Source: a virus
Direction: 5' to 3' (one strand)
Length of the DNA stretch: 64,000 nucleotides
Virus record (IMG/VR): IMGVR_UViG_3300021091_000059
Coordinates: 1 to 64,000 of that record
Under the pieces are notes generated by a model. It was not told the origin of the DNA. It worked only from the letters and a program-made list of their open reading frames with translations, and searched no databases. Shown in pieces: positions 51,096 to 58,278 of the stretch. A program made the position numbers and the translations under genes. The stretch's first letter is position 1; each line of letters begins with the position of its first letter.

Positions 51096-51989
51096 ATGAA
51101 CCTCAAAAAAGAATTAAGCGGAGTTGCTGAGGCAGTCATCAAAGTAATGGAAGCTGAATTATCACCAAAACAAAAAGCAATCGCTAAACTTGCTGAACCT
51201 AAAGATAAAATTGATGGTAGCGATTTAGCAAAACTTCGTGCAGGTCATAAACCTGTTAAAGAAGATACAGTAGATGAAGGTTACTATAAAAATATTGACA
51301 CTAATCGCAAAGAAGATGAGCGTTTAGCTGCACAAAAGAAAAAAGAACCACCATTTACACCAGATAAACCTGCTAAAAAGATTGCTACTGCTGGTAAATA
51401 TGGTTATGGTTATTCAGCGGCTCGTCATTTAGCACGTCAAGGTATGGCAGGTGTGACTAAAGAAGAAACAGAACAAGTTGAAGAAGCGATTACAAAAACA
51501 GCTACAGGTTATATTCACCACGCAAGACCGGGTGTATATGGTGGTTCAGAGAAAGAAAAACATGTAATTGATACATTAAGAGGTCCAAAGAAATCAGAAT
51601 TAAATGCTATTGAAAAGGAAAAGAAAATGAAAAAATCATTTAGCGAAATGTTAGATTTAATTAATTCACAAGGCCTCAAAGCTTTGTCTGAAATGATTAA
51701 TGAAGAACCTGATAATGAAACTTTCACAAAAGAACTTAAAGACCAAGAAGCAAAAGCTGCAGGTAAAAAGAAACAAGCAGACATAGCAAAAGGCTCAGTT
51801 CAAGCAGTTAAAATTGAAGAAGAAGTTGAACAAATTGAAGAACGTTCACTTACAGAACCAGAAATGAAAAAGAAAGAAGAAATTGTTAAATCAATGAAAA
51901 AAGGTTTAGCTGGTTTCAAAGCTCGTTACGGTGACCGTGCAAAAGAAGTAATGTATGCAACTGCTACGAAACAAGCTAAAGGTGAATAA
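51096..51989 (+). CDS. Lysine/glutamate-rich late protein
   Basis: A 297-residue, strongly charged protein of Glu/Lys-rich segments with several possible gp21-like sites (VMEAEL; VEEAI; LSEMINEE). A Gly/Tyr patch (GKYGYGYSAARHLARQG, about 103-120) and a conserved C-terminus (GLAGFKARYGDRAKEVMYAT) are the only ordered-looking parts. The C-terminal motif recurs in aquatic phage proteins. Probably an internal head or scaffold-associated protein, by composition and late location. Confidence 0.55.
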   Translation: MNLKKELSGVAEAVIKVMEAELSPKQKAIAKLAEPKDKIDGSDLAKLRAGHKPVKEDTVDEGYYKNIDTNRKEDERLAAQKKKEPPFTPDKPAKKIATAGKYGYGYSAARHLARQGMAGVTKEETEQVEEAITKTATGYIHHARPGVYGGSEKEKHVIDTLRGPKKSELNAIEKEKKMKKSFSEMLDLINSQGLKALSEMINEEPDNETFTKELKDQEAKAAGKKKQADIAKGSVQAVKIEEEVEQIEERSLTEPEMKKKEEIVKSMKKGLAGFKARYGDRAKEVMYATATKQAKGE

Positions 51990-53105
51990 ATGAAGTCTTT
52001 TCTTAACCTACACGAAGATTTAAGAAAATGGTTTAGTAAAACTGATCCTGCTGGTGATTGGAAAAGAATCAACAGTAAAGGCGAGGTTGTAGGTCCGTGT
52101 GCAAGAGAACCTGGTGAACCAAAACCTAAGTGTATGTCTAGAGAAAAAAGAGAATCTCTTACTAAAAAAGAAAGAGCAGCTGCTGTTCGAGCTAAAAGAA
52201 AACATGATCCAGACCCTGAAAGAAAAGGCAAACCAATCAATGTTTCTAATTTTGGAAAAGGAAAGATAAGCGAAAATATGGAAAACTTAAACGAAAAAAA
52301 TGTACCAACAAATCCAGAACTTTGGTCTCGTGCTAAATCGTTAGCTCGTTCTAAATTTGATGTATATCCGTCCGCATATGCAAATGGCTGGGCATCAAAA
52401 TGGTATAAATCAAAAGGTGGTAGTTGGAAAACGGTTTCAGAGGAAATTAAAGATGAATTTGATATTGGTGAATATGACCAAGAAGGCGATATGGCTAAAT
52501 CAGATTTGCGTTCAATCATAGTTAATGCAAAACGATTACATGATATGATTGAAGATTCTGATAATCTACCTGAATGGTGTCAAAACAAAATTACTTTAGC
52601 AGAAGATTACATTTCAACAGTTGCTAATTACTTAACCGCTGAAATGAATGAAGATGTAGAACAAATTGATGAAATCACTCGAAAATTAGCAGGCAATTAC
52701 TTATCAAAAGTTACACGACAAAATTTACAAAAACATGGTATGCAACCTGATATGTATGGTAAATTAACTAAAAATAGACAACAAGGGGTTACTAACGCAT
52801 TTAAGAGGTTACAAGTAGATAAAGAGGGTAAACCAGTTTATCATCTTGTAACGAAAGAAGAAACAGTAGAAGAATCCCGTGGCCATAAAGTATTGTCAAC
52901 ATTCTTTAAGAATCGTGAAGTTGCACAAAGAGCATTTACTGGTCAAAATAAACCGGTTGAAAAACCTAAAGAAGAGAAAAAACCAGTCAAAGAATCACGC
53001 AAGGCTGAAATTGTAAAAGATATTATGAAAAAGAAAAAGTCTGATAAGTTTGAACCAGAACCAGAGTTAAGTAATACTCAACCCAAATCAGACCGGACTG
53101 TATAA
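51990..53105 (+). CDS. Mosaic late protein with several small phage modules
   Basis: A 371-residue basic protein that begins MKSFLNLHEDLRKW, similar to the shared tag. Modules in order: a Cys-containing part with VVGPCAREPGE and PKCMSREKRESLTKKERA (about 10-90); ELWSRAKSLARSKFDVYPSA with WASKWYKSKGGSW (about 108-150, DUF5872-like from memory); KSDLRSIIVNAKRLHDMIED (about 169-225); then a charged tail. These modules occur separately in aquatic phages. Likely virion-associated; function unknown. Confidence 0.55.
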   Translation: MKSFLNLHEDLRKWFSKTDPAGDWKRINSKGEVVGPCAREPGEPKPKCMSREKRESLTKKERAAAVRAKRKHDPDPERKGKPINVSNFGKGKISENMENLNEKNVPTNPELWSRAKSLARSKFDVYPSAYANGWASKWYKSKGGSWKTVSEEIKDEFDIGEYDQEGDMAKSDLRSIIVNAKRLHDMIEDSDNLPEWCQNKITLAEDYISTVANYLTAEMNEDVEQIDEITRKLAGNYLSKVTRQNLQKHGMQPDMYGKLTKNRQQGVTNAFKRLQVDKEGKPVYHLVTKEETVEESRGHKVLSTFFKNREVAQRAFTGQNKPVEKPKEEKKPVKESRKAEIVKDIMKKKKSDKFEPEPELSNTQPKSDRTV

Positions 53106-53119
53106 TTATTTGGTTGTGT

Positions 53120-53127
53120 TATAAATA
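53120..53127 (+). promoter_or_regulatory. T4-type late promoter TATAAATA before 53165 gene
   Basis: Perfect TATAAATA 37 nt before the ATG, with TAGGAGAT as ribosome site. Confidence 0.75.
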
Positions 53128-53164
53128 TATTATCTAATTAAGTAAAAATCTAGGAGATATTAAA

Positions 53165-53506
53165 ATGGCTTTATGGTCAAATACAGATGCAAATACAAGC
53201 GTACCAAAGTTTGCACCTTCATTAGTTAATTTAACTAATACACAGAACAACAGCAACTTAATGTATGCAAATACAACAGCTAGCGCTTTCATCGCAGGCG
53301 AAACTATCGGTGTTTTTGGTGTTGATGCAACAGAACAAAGCGTTGCAGCTAATCCAAAAGGCGGTCATGCTGGTTGGGTATTATTAAAAACAGGTTCAGG
53401 CGGTCGTTCAGGTCGCAAACATGTAGAAACTTTAGTGGCTATGGGTTCTATGACAGGTGACGGCGGCGCTGTTGCTAATGACGATGTAGTTTTCGCAGAT
53501 AGTTAA
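53165..53506 (+). CDS. Small abundant-type virion protein
   Basis: A 113-residue Gly/Ala/Asn-rich protein with a perfect late promoter and strong ribosome site. Its C-terminal part (GWVLLKTGSGGRSGRKHVET then GSMTGDG) is familiar from many aquatic T4-like phages, unnamed. Composition and strong late signals point to a structural virion component made in quantity. No signal peptide. Confidence 0.65.
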   Translation: MALWSNTDANTSVPKFAPSLVNLTNTQNNSNLMYANTTASAFIAGETIGVFGVDATEQSVAANPKGGHAGWVLLKTGSGGRSGRKHVETLVAMGSMTGDGGAVANDDVVFADS

Positions 53507-53508
53507 TT

Positions 53509-53883
53509 GTGGACTTTACACAGACGATTATAGCTCAAGGGCCTAATGCGCCTATTTCTATCACGGATGAAAAAATCCGTGAGGGTATTAATCGTCAATT
53601 AGATAATGAATTGAATGATATGATTCTTTCTCCAGAATCTGGTATTCAGAAAGTCCGTAAAGTGCTATATCGCTATGGTATAAACATTCCAGCACTTTAC
53701 GGAACTGATCCAGAAGGAGACGAAATCGTTCTTGATTTAGATGAAGAAAATGGTAAATATTATTTGTATTTAATTTATGTTCTCACCGATGATAATCGAT
53801 ATGAATTTTACGCTGAAATTATAGATGAAGAAAATTTAAATGAAATAGAATCGGATGAGGGGGAAGACGAAGAAGAAGAATAA
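53509..53883 (+). CDS. Conserved late protein of unknown function
   Basis: A 124-residue acidic protein starting with GTG two bases after the previous stop. ILSPESGIQKVRKVLYRYGI and PALYGTDPEGDEIVLDLDEE form the conserved core; the C-terminus is a Glu run. It may bind a basic partner; no family function known. Overlaps the next gene by one base. Confidence 0.6.
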   Translation: MDFTQTIIAQGPNAPISITDEKIREGINRQLDNELNDMILSPESGIQKVRKVLYRYGINIPALYGTDPEGDEIVLDLDEENGKYYLYLIYVLTDDNRYEFYAEIIDEENLNEIESDEGEDEEEE

Positions 53884-54275
53884 TGGTCTTTAATGACTTA
53901 AATAATGACAATGTGACAATGTATGCGATGAAAGCTTATGATAGACCAAATTGTATTATGAGTGAGTTTAAAGATGATATGAAGAGATTCAATTATCTTA
54001 AACGTTTATTCAAAAGATACCGTAAATTTGATGAGCTTCGTGAACGATTAGTTTTAAATCATCTAGTTGTTCTTTATAATGTTTTTGGTCCAGAAGCAGC
54101 AACTCGCTTGCTATTTTACAAAATGTCAAAAGACGATTATTCATCACTTAAAACATATTTGGTGTTTTTAAGTATGATGCCTGATCGTGTTTTTGGTATT
54201 AAAGGTCAAGATATAATTTCTTCAGAAATACAAATAGATTTTAAAATAGTCAAAACATTAAGAGATATTAAATAA
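53883..54275 (+). CDS. Conserved helical late protein
   Basis: A 130-residue basic helical protein with the recognisable sequence FNDLNNDNVTMYAMKAYDRP and LVLNHLVVLYNVFGPEAATR, unnamed but common in aquatic T4-like phages. It follows the acidic protein directly, so the two may be partners. No membrane segment is certain. Function unknown. Confidence 0.6.
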   Translation: MVFNDLNNDNVTMYAMKAYDRPNCIMSEFKDDMKRFNYLKRLFKRYRKFDELRERLVLNHLVVLYNVFGPEAATRLLFYKMSKDDYSSLKTYLVFLSMMPDRVFGIKGQDIISSEIQIDFKIVKTLRDIK

Positions 54276-54278
54276 AAA

Positions 54279-54884
54279 ATGGCAAACGAATTTAAAAAAG
54301 AATGTGGTTTAGGAATGTATTGGTGCAATACTGATAAAAAATGTAAACCAATGCAAGAAAATGCTAGAATACCAAAAAAACCAGGTCAACCAGATAAATC
54401 AGATAAACATTCTGATTTATATACCGATGAAGACCCTAAAGGTACAATTCATGGTTTAAAATTTGCTACATCAGAAGACGCAAAAAAAAGTGTGAGTAAA
54501 ATTAAATCAAGTGGTCGCTCACATGCTCATAAGATACAGGCTGCCATTGCCATGGAACAAAGAGCTCGTGTCATGGGTAAAACAGAAGCCGCTGGTGTAT
54601 ATCGAGAATTTATTAATTCTATGAAAAAGAAAACAAAAGATATGCGTGAAGAATGGTCACAAAAATATAAAAAAAGTATAAATTGTAATAATCCAAAAGG
54701 ATTTTCACAAAAAGCTCATTGTCAAGGTCGTAAAAAACGAATGAGTGAAGATGCTCCAGCAAATGCCGTTGGAACAGGTTCGATTGCTGGTCTTGGTGTT
54801 GGATCACAAGGTGAACCCGGTGTCAATAAGAAAAAAAAATTAGCTTCGTTTATAACGTTTATTCGTAGAAAGAAACCTGAATAA
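54279..54884 (+). CDS. Basic late protein with capsid-like cleavage-region motif
   Basis: A 201-residue Lys-rich protein. Two short Cys motifs (ECGLGMYWCNTDKKC at the start; SINCNNPKGFSQKAHC about 133-148) and a helical HAHKIQAAIAMEQRARVM segment are visible. The SEDAPANAVGTGSIAG stretch near residue 156 resembles TEATPANAAGTGG at the gp21 cleavage site of the capsid protein. It may be processed or carried in the head. It precedes the lysis cassette. Confidence 0.6.
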   Translation: MANEFKKECGLGMYWCNTDKKCKPMQENARIPKKPGQPDKSDKHSDLYTDEDPKGTIHGLKFATSEDAKKSVSKIKSSGRSHAHKIQAAIAMEQRARVMGKTEAAGVYREFINSMKKKTKDMREEWSQKYKKSINCNNPKGFSQKAHCQGRKKRMSEDAPANAVGTGSIAGLGVGSQGEPGVNKKKKLASFITFIRRKKPE

Positions 54885-54885
54885 T

Positions 54886-55341
54886 ATGTGGTTGTTGTCA
54901 TTTATACCTGATTCGTGGATTCAGTTAGCTGTTCATGTTATATTTGGACTAGGTGTTGCTGGTCTTGTATTGACATGGTTAATTCAAAACATATTCAATC
55001 ACTTCACAAGATTGCTTCCATGGATTAAAACAATTCGTTGGATTTCTATTGTATTGTTTGTATGCGGTCTTTATTTTGAAGGTGGTATTGGAGTAGAATC
55101 AGAATGGCGTGCTCGTGTAGCACAATTAGAAGCTAAAATTAAAGTAGCTGAACAACAATCAAAAGATGCAAATGATAAACTTAAAAATCAAGTTACTTCA
55201 AAAGTTAAAATTATTAAAATCAATTCTGCAATCAATAAAGAATCTATTGCTCAAAATAAAGAAGTAATTGATGCTGAATGTAGTTTGAATGATAAAGCAA
55301 TTGACATTTATAATAGTGCTGTTAAGAATGGTGCCAAATGA
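54886..55341 (+). CDS. Inner-membrane spanin candidate
   Basis: A 151-residue protein with two N-terminal membrane segments (about 12-34 and 46-65) and a long predicted periplasmic coiled coil (about 75-130). It overlaps a small lipoprotein gene, the typical Rz/Rz1-like arrangement. Classical i-spanins have one membrane segment, so two is atypical. Would span the periplasm to fuse membranes at lysis. Confidence 0.6.
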   Translation: MWLLSFIPDSWIQLAVHVIFGLGVAGLVLTWLIQNIFNHFTRLLPWIKTIRWISIVLFVCGLYFEGGIGVESEWRARVAQLEAKIKVAEQQSKDANDKLKNQVTSKVKIIKINSAINKESIAQNKEVIDAECSLNDKAIDIYNSAVKNGAK

Positions 55342-55601
55342 AAAAATTATTATTGATTAGTTTATTACTAACTGGATGTGCAACAAGTGTGCCCGTGAAG
55401 ATGTCTTTTCCACAAGCACCTGAACCTTTATTAGAATCATCTAAAGAGTTGACACCTTTAGACCCTAGTAAAAATAAATTATCTGATTTATTAGATAACG
55501 TAAATACAAACTATACAGAATACCATGAATTACAAGAAAAACATAAGGCTTGGATTGAATGGTATAATACTCAACGAAAAATATTTGAAGGTGTGAAATG
55601 A
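55338..55601 (+). CDS. Outer-membrane spanin-like lipoprotein
   Basis: An 87-residue lipoprotein: signal peptide MKKLLLISLLLTGCATS with lipobox LTGC (Cys14). A short helical domain follows, with NYTEYHELQEKHKAWIEWYN. Size, lipobox and overlap with the coiled-coil membrane protein suit an o-spanin. T4-like marine phages carry comparable Rz1-like proteins. Confidence 0.7.
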   Translation: MKKLLLISLLLTGCATSVPVKMSFPQAPEPLLESSKELTPLDPSKNKLSDLLDNVNTNYTEYHELQEKHKAWIEWYNTQRKIFEGVK

Positions 55602-55999
55602 AAAAATTAATACTTATAGCATCCATGTTTTTCTTAACTAGCTGTGCAGCTATTGATGCTTATCGCATGGCTAAATTTGATAACAATGAATATGCTCTTA
55701 TCAATTCAGTAAGAACACAAGCCAATTTAGGCGCAGCCAAATGTGGTACACCAGAAGTAAAAGATACTGTCAATAAAATTTATTACAAGGCAGTAGAATT
55801 AAGAAATTATAGTCAATCAATACCAAAGAATGAAGAAACAATTAAGATGTCTTCAGAGTTGGCAGAAATTGTAAAAGGGTTAAGTGAAAGATATAAAGAA
55901 ACTGAACCTGTAAGTTTACCATATTGCACAACTAAATTTGGTTTGATAGAAAAGAATGCTGTAACAATCCAAAATGTAGTAGGAGGTAAACCAAGATGA
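55598..55999 (+). CDS. Second small lipoprotein
   Basis: A 133-residue lipoprotein with signal MKKLILIASMFFLTSCAA (lipobox LTSC, Cys16), then a helical domain with two further Cys (AAKCGTPE; LPYCTTK) that could form a disulfide in the periplasm. It overlaps both neighbours by 4 nt within the lysis cassette. It may be a spanin partner or a superinfection-exclusion-like protein; not distinguishable here. Confidence 0.65.
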   Translation: MKKLILIASMFFLTSCAAIDAYRMAKFDNNEYALINSVRTQANLGAAKCGTPEVKDTVNKIYYKAVELRNYSQSIPKNEETIKMSSELAEIVKGLSERYKETEPVSLPYCTTKFGLIEKNAVTIQNVVGGKPR

Positions 56000-56241
56000 G
56001 CGATTTATTAAACGAATTATTAGGTTCAGATAATGCGGCCGTGGCAGATTTTGCCAAAGAGGCCAACGACTTCAAATCTATGTTTGAAGCAAAACAAATT
56101 AGTGCTAGTGAATATAAAGAATTACTCCGTGATTTAGAGCATAGTAAGGCTATCGCAGCTGCGGCTGGCGATTTAGAAACGAAAACTAAATTAAATGAAC
56201 TCATTGAAAATCTAATCAATGTAGTTTCATTAGTTGCTTAA
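55996..56241 (+). CDS. Small helical protein in lysis cassette
   Basis: An 81-residue soluble helical protein (NELLGSDNAAVADFAKEAND, KQISASEYKELLRDLEHSKA). No signal peptide or membrane segment. It sits between a lipoprotein and the holin candidate and could be a lysis regulator by position only. No family recognised. Confidence 0.55.
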   Translation: MSDLLNELLGSDNAAVADFAKEANDFKSMFEAKQISASEYKELLRDLEHSKAIAAAAGDLETKTKLNELIENLINVVSLVA

Positions 56242-56250
56242 GGAGGAAAC

Positions 56251-56679
56251 ATGGCAGAGATAAAACAAGGCGTAAGTGATAACGCTTACCAACATTTAAG
56301 AGAAGCAGATACTAATGGTGATGGTTATGTAAGTAGCCAAGAGTTAGCTATGTATTTGGAATTTAAGCGTAAAGAACTTGAAGACCAAGACGCACAACGA
56401 GATGCTATGCGTAAGATGACATGGTTTGCTTTGTGGGGTATGTTATTATATCCAGTCACTATTGTTATTGCTTCATGGCTTGATGTTGATGACGCAGCTA
56501 CTATCATTGGTAATATTGCACCCACATATTTTGTGGCTATCTCCGCTTTAGTTGCAGCTTTCTTTGGTGCTAATGCTTATTCATCAGCAAAAAAGTCTGA
56601 AACATCTAATTTTATTCAACCACCAATGCCAATAAAACCAAAACCAGCAGCTAAGGTAGAAGAAGAATATGTTGCCTGA
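56251..56679 (+). CDS. Holin candidate with an EF-hand
   Basis: A 142-residue protein combining a canonical EF-hand loop D20-T-N22-G-D24-G-Y26 ending at E31 with two membrane segments (about 55-75 and 85-108) and a Pro/Lys-rich tail. The membrane hairpin is holin-like; calcium binding at the N-terminus could gate it. It has a strong AAGGAGGA ribosome site and overlaps the next gene. Holin role is inferred from layout and neighbours. Confidence 0.6.
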   Translation: MAEIKQGVSDNAYQHLREADTNGDGYVSSQELAMYLEFKRKELEDQDAQRDAMRKMTWFALWGMLLYPVTIVIASWLDVDDAATIIGNIAPTYFVAISALVAAFFGANAYSSAKKSETSNFIQPPMPIKPKPAAKVEEEYVA

Positions 56680-57139
56680 TGAGCAAGAAGTTCAAGATTT
56701 GAAATTAGGCATCGGTTTGCTCAAAAAAGATGTAGAGCAGACCGATGAACTTTGCCACAAATTATCTGATTCATTGAGTAAGCTTCAAGAAATCAATATC
56801 AATCTCATGCAAATGATTACCTTGCATGAGCAGAGGCACGAACAACATGAAAAATCAGAACAAGAATTAAAAGAAGATATTAAAGAACTTCATTCTCGTA
56901 TTACCACTATCAATCGTGAAATTCATGAGCGCATTGATCAAGTAGAAAAACACATTACTGATAGATTAGATGATATTCGTTCCGATTTAGCAAGGCACAA
57001 ACAACAAGACAAAAAAACAATTATTACCGAATTAAGTGAAGTTGAAAAATGGAAATGGATGCTTCTTGGTGGAGTTTTGGTTGGCGGTTTCATTTTAGGT
57101 AAAGTTGATATATCTACCTTACTTCCTTACATAAACTAA
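56669..57139 (+). CDS. Coiled-coil protein with C-terminal membrane anchor
   Basis: A 156-residue protein. Residues about 5-120 form a long, charged coiled coil with His-rich HEQRHEQHEK, and residues about 128-146 (WMLLGGVLVGGFILGKV) are a membrane anchor. It overlaps the holin candidate by 11 nt. It may tune holin or act as a spanin-like or tail-anchored factor. No family recognised. Confidence 0.58.
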   Translation: MLPDEQEVQDLKLGIGLLKKDVEQTDELCHKLSDSLSKLQEININLMQMITLHEQRHEQHEKSEQELKEDIKELHSRITTINREIHERIDQVEKHITDRLDDIRSDLARHKQQDKKTIITELSEVEKWKWMLLGGVLVGGFILGKVDISTLLPYIN

Positions 57140-57168
57140 TTGACATTTTTTGAAAGTTGTGTTATAGT
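57140..57168 (+). promoter_or_regulatory. Sigma70-type promoter directly before primase
   Basis: TTGACA, 17-bp spacer, TATAGT. The -10 ends 8 nt before the primase ATG and no ribosome site is seen, predicting a nearly leaderless mRNA. Confidence 0.82.
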
Positions 57169-57176
57169 ATGATTCT

Positions 57177-58211
57177 ATGTCACTTATTATTGATTCAAAA
57201 TATCTAAAGTTAATTTCTTACCGTTTAAGAAACTTTAAACAAAAAAAAGATTATCTCTGGAACTTTTCATGCCCATTCTGCGGTGATTCTAAAAAGAAAA
57301 TCAGCAAAGCTCGTGGTTATGTATTTCAAAAAAGCAATAATTTAGTCTTTCGTTGTCACAATTGTGGGCATGGTGCCAACATTAGCAATCTGCTTAATCA
57401 AGTTGATCCATCACTTCAAAAAGAATATATCATGGAAAGATATAAATCTGGCGAAATGAAATCATCTAATTATAAAGAACCAAAATTTAACGTACCTGTA
57501 CCAAGATTTGATAAACTAGAAAAACAAAAAGTATTTGATCATGCTGAATTTTGTGATAAACTTCCACAAGGCCATTTTTGTTTAACATATTTACAAAAAA
57601 GAAAAATACCAACTAAACATTATGGTCGTTTATTATTTACATTACACTATAAACAATTCATTGATGCTTTGATTCCAAATAATGAGCATCAACTAATTGA
57701 TGATGCTCGCTTGGTCATACCATTCTATGATGAATATGATAATTTGATTGCGGTATCGGGTCGTGCATTAGAGAATAGTGATAAAACATTAAGATATATA
57801 ACATTGAGAACTCATGATTCTGATAAGAAGTTAATTTATGGTATGGATCGTGTGGATTTATCAAAACCTGTGACGATTGTTGAAGGCCCAATTGATAGTT
57901 TGTTTTTGAATAATTGTTTAGCTTCTGGTGATGCTAACTTAACAACTGTTGCAAAAAGCATCAATGCACCCAAGAAGATACTCATATTTGATAACGAACC
58001 ACGAAATAAAGAAATCGTAAAAATGATGCAAGATGCAATCAAATCACAGCATGATGTCGTCATTTGGCCGAAAACTCTTTCTGATAATAAAGATATAAAT
58101 GAAATAATTTTATCAGGAATTACCTTGGATGAGATAAAAAATATTATAAGTAGAAGCACCTTCTCTGGTTTAGAAGCGCAAACAAACTTTGTATTCTGGA
58201 AAAAAATATAG
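57177..58211 (+). CDS. 61: DNA primase (gp61-like)
   Basis: A 344-residue DnaG-type primase (T4 gp61: 342 aa). The N-terminal zinc ribbon has CPFCGDS and CHNCGHG (about residues 34-64). A TOPRIM domain follows with VEGPIDSLFL and LIFDNE. It makes primers and works with gp41 helicase. Its own early promoter lies only 8 nt upstream. Confidence 0.95.
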   Translation: MSLIIDSKYLKLISYRLRNFKQKKDYLWNFSCPFCGDSKKKISKARGYVFQKSNNLVFRCHNCGHGANISNLLNQVDPSLQKEYIMERYKSGEMKSSNYKEPKFNVPVPRFDKLEKQKVFDHAEFCDKLPQGHFCLTYLQKRKIPTKHYGRLLFTLHYKQFIDALIPNNEHQLIDDARLVIPFYDEYDNLIAVSGRALENSDKTLRYITLRTHDSDKKLIYGMDRVDLSKPVTIVEGPIDSLFLNNCLASGDANLTTVAKSINAPKKILIFDNEPRNKEIVKMMQDAIKSQHDVVIWPKTLSDNKDINEIILSGITLDEIKNIISRSTFSGLEAQTNFVFWKKI

Positions 58212-58278
58212 CATACACAATCTGACACACATTTGCGTTTAATATCTCAGTAATTTTTTAATAATTTGGAGTATTTGA

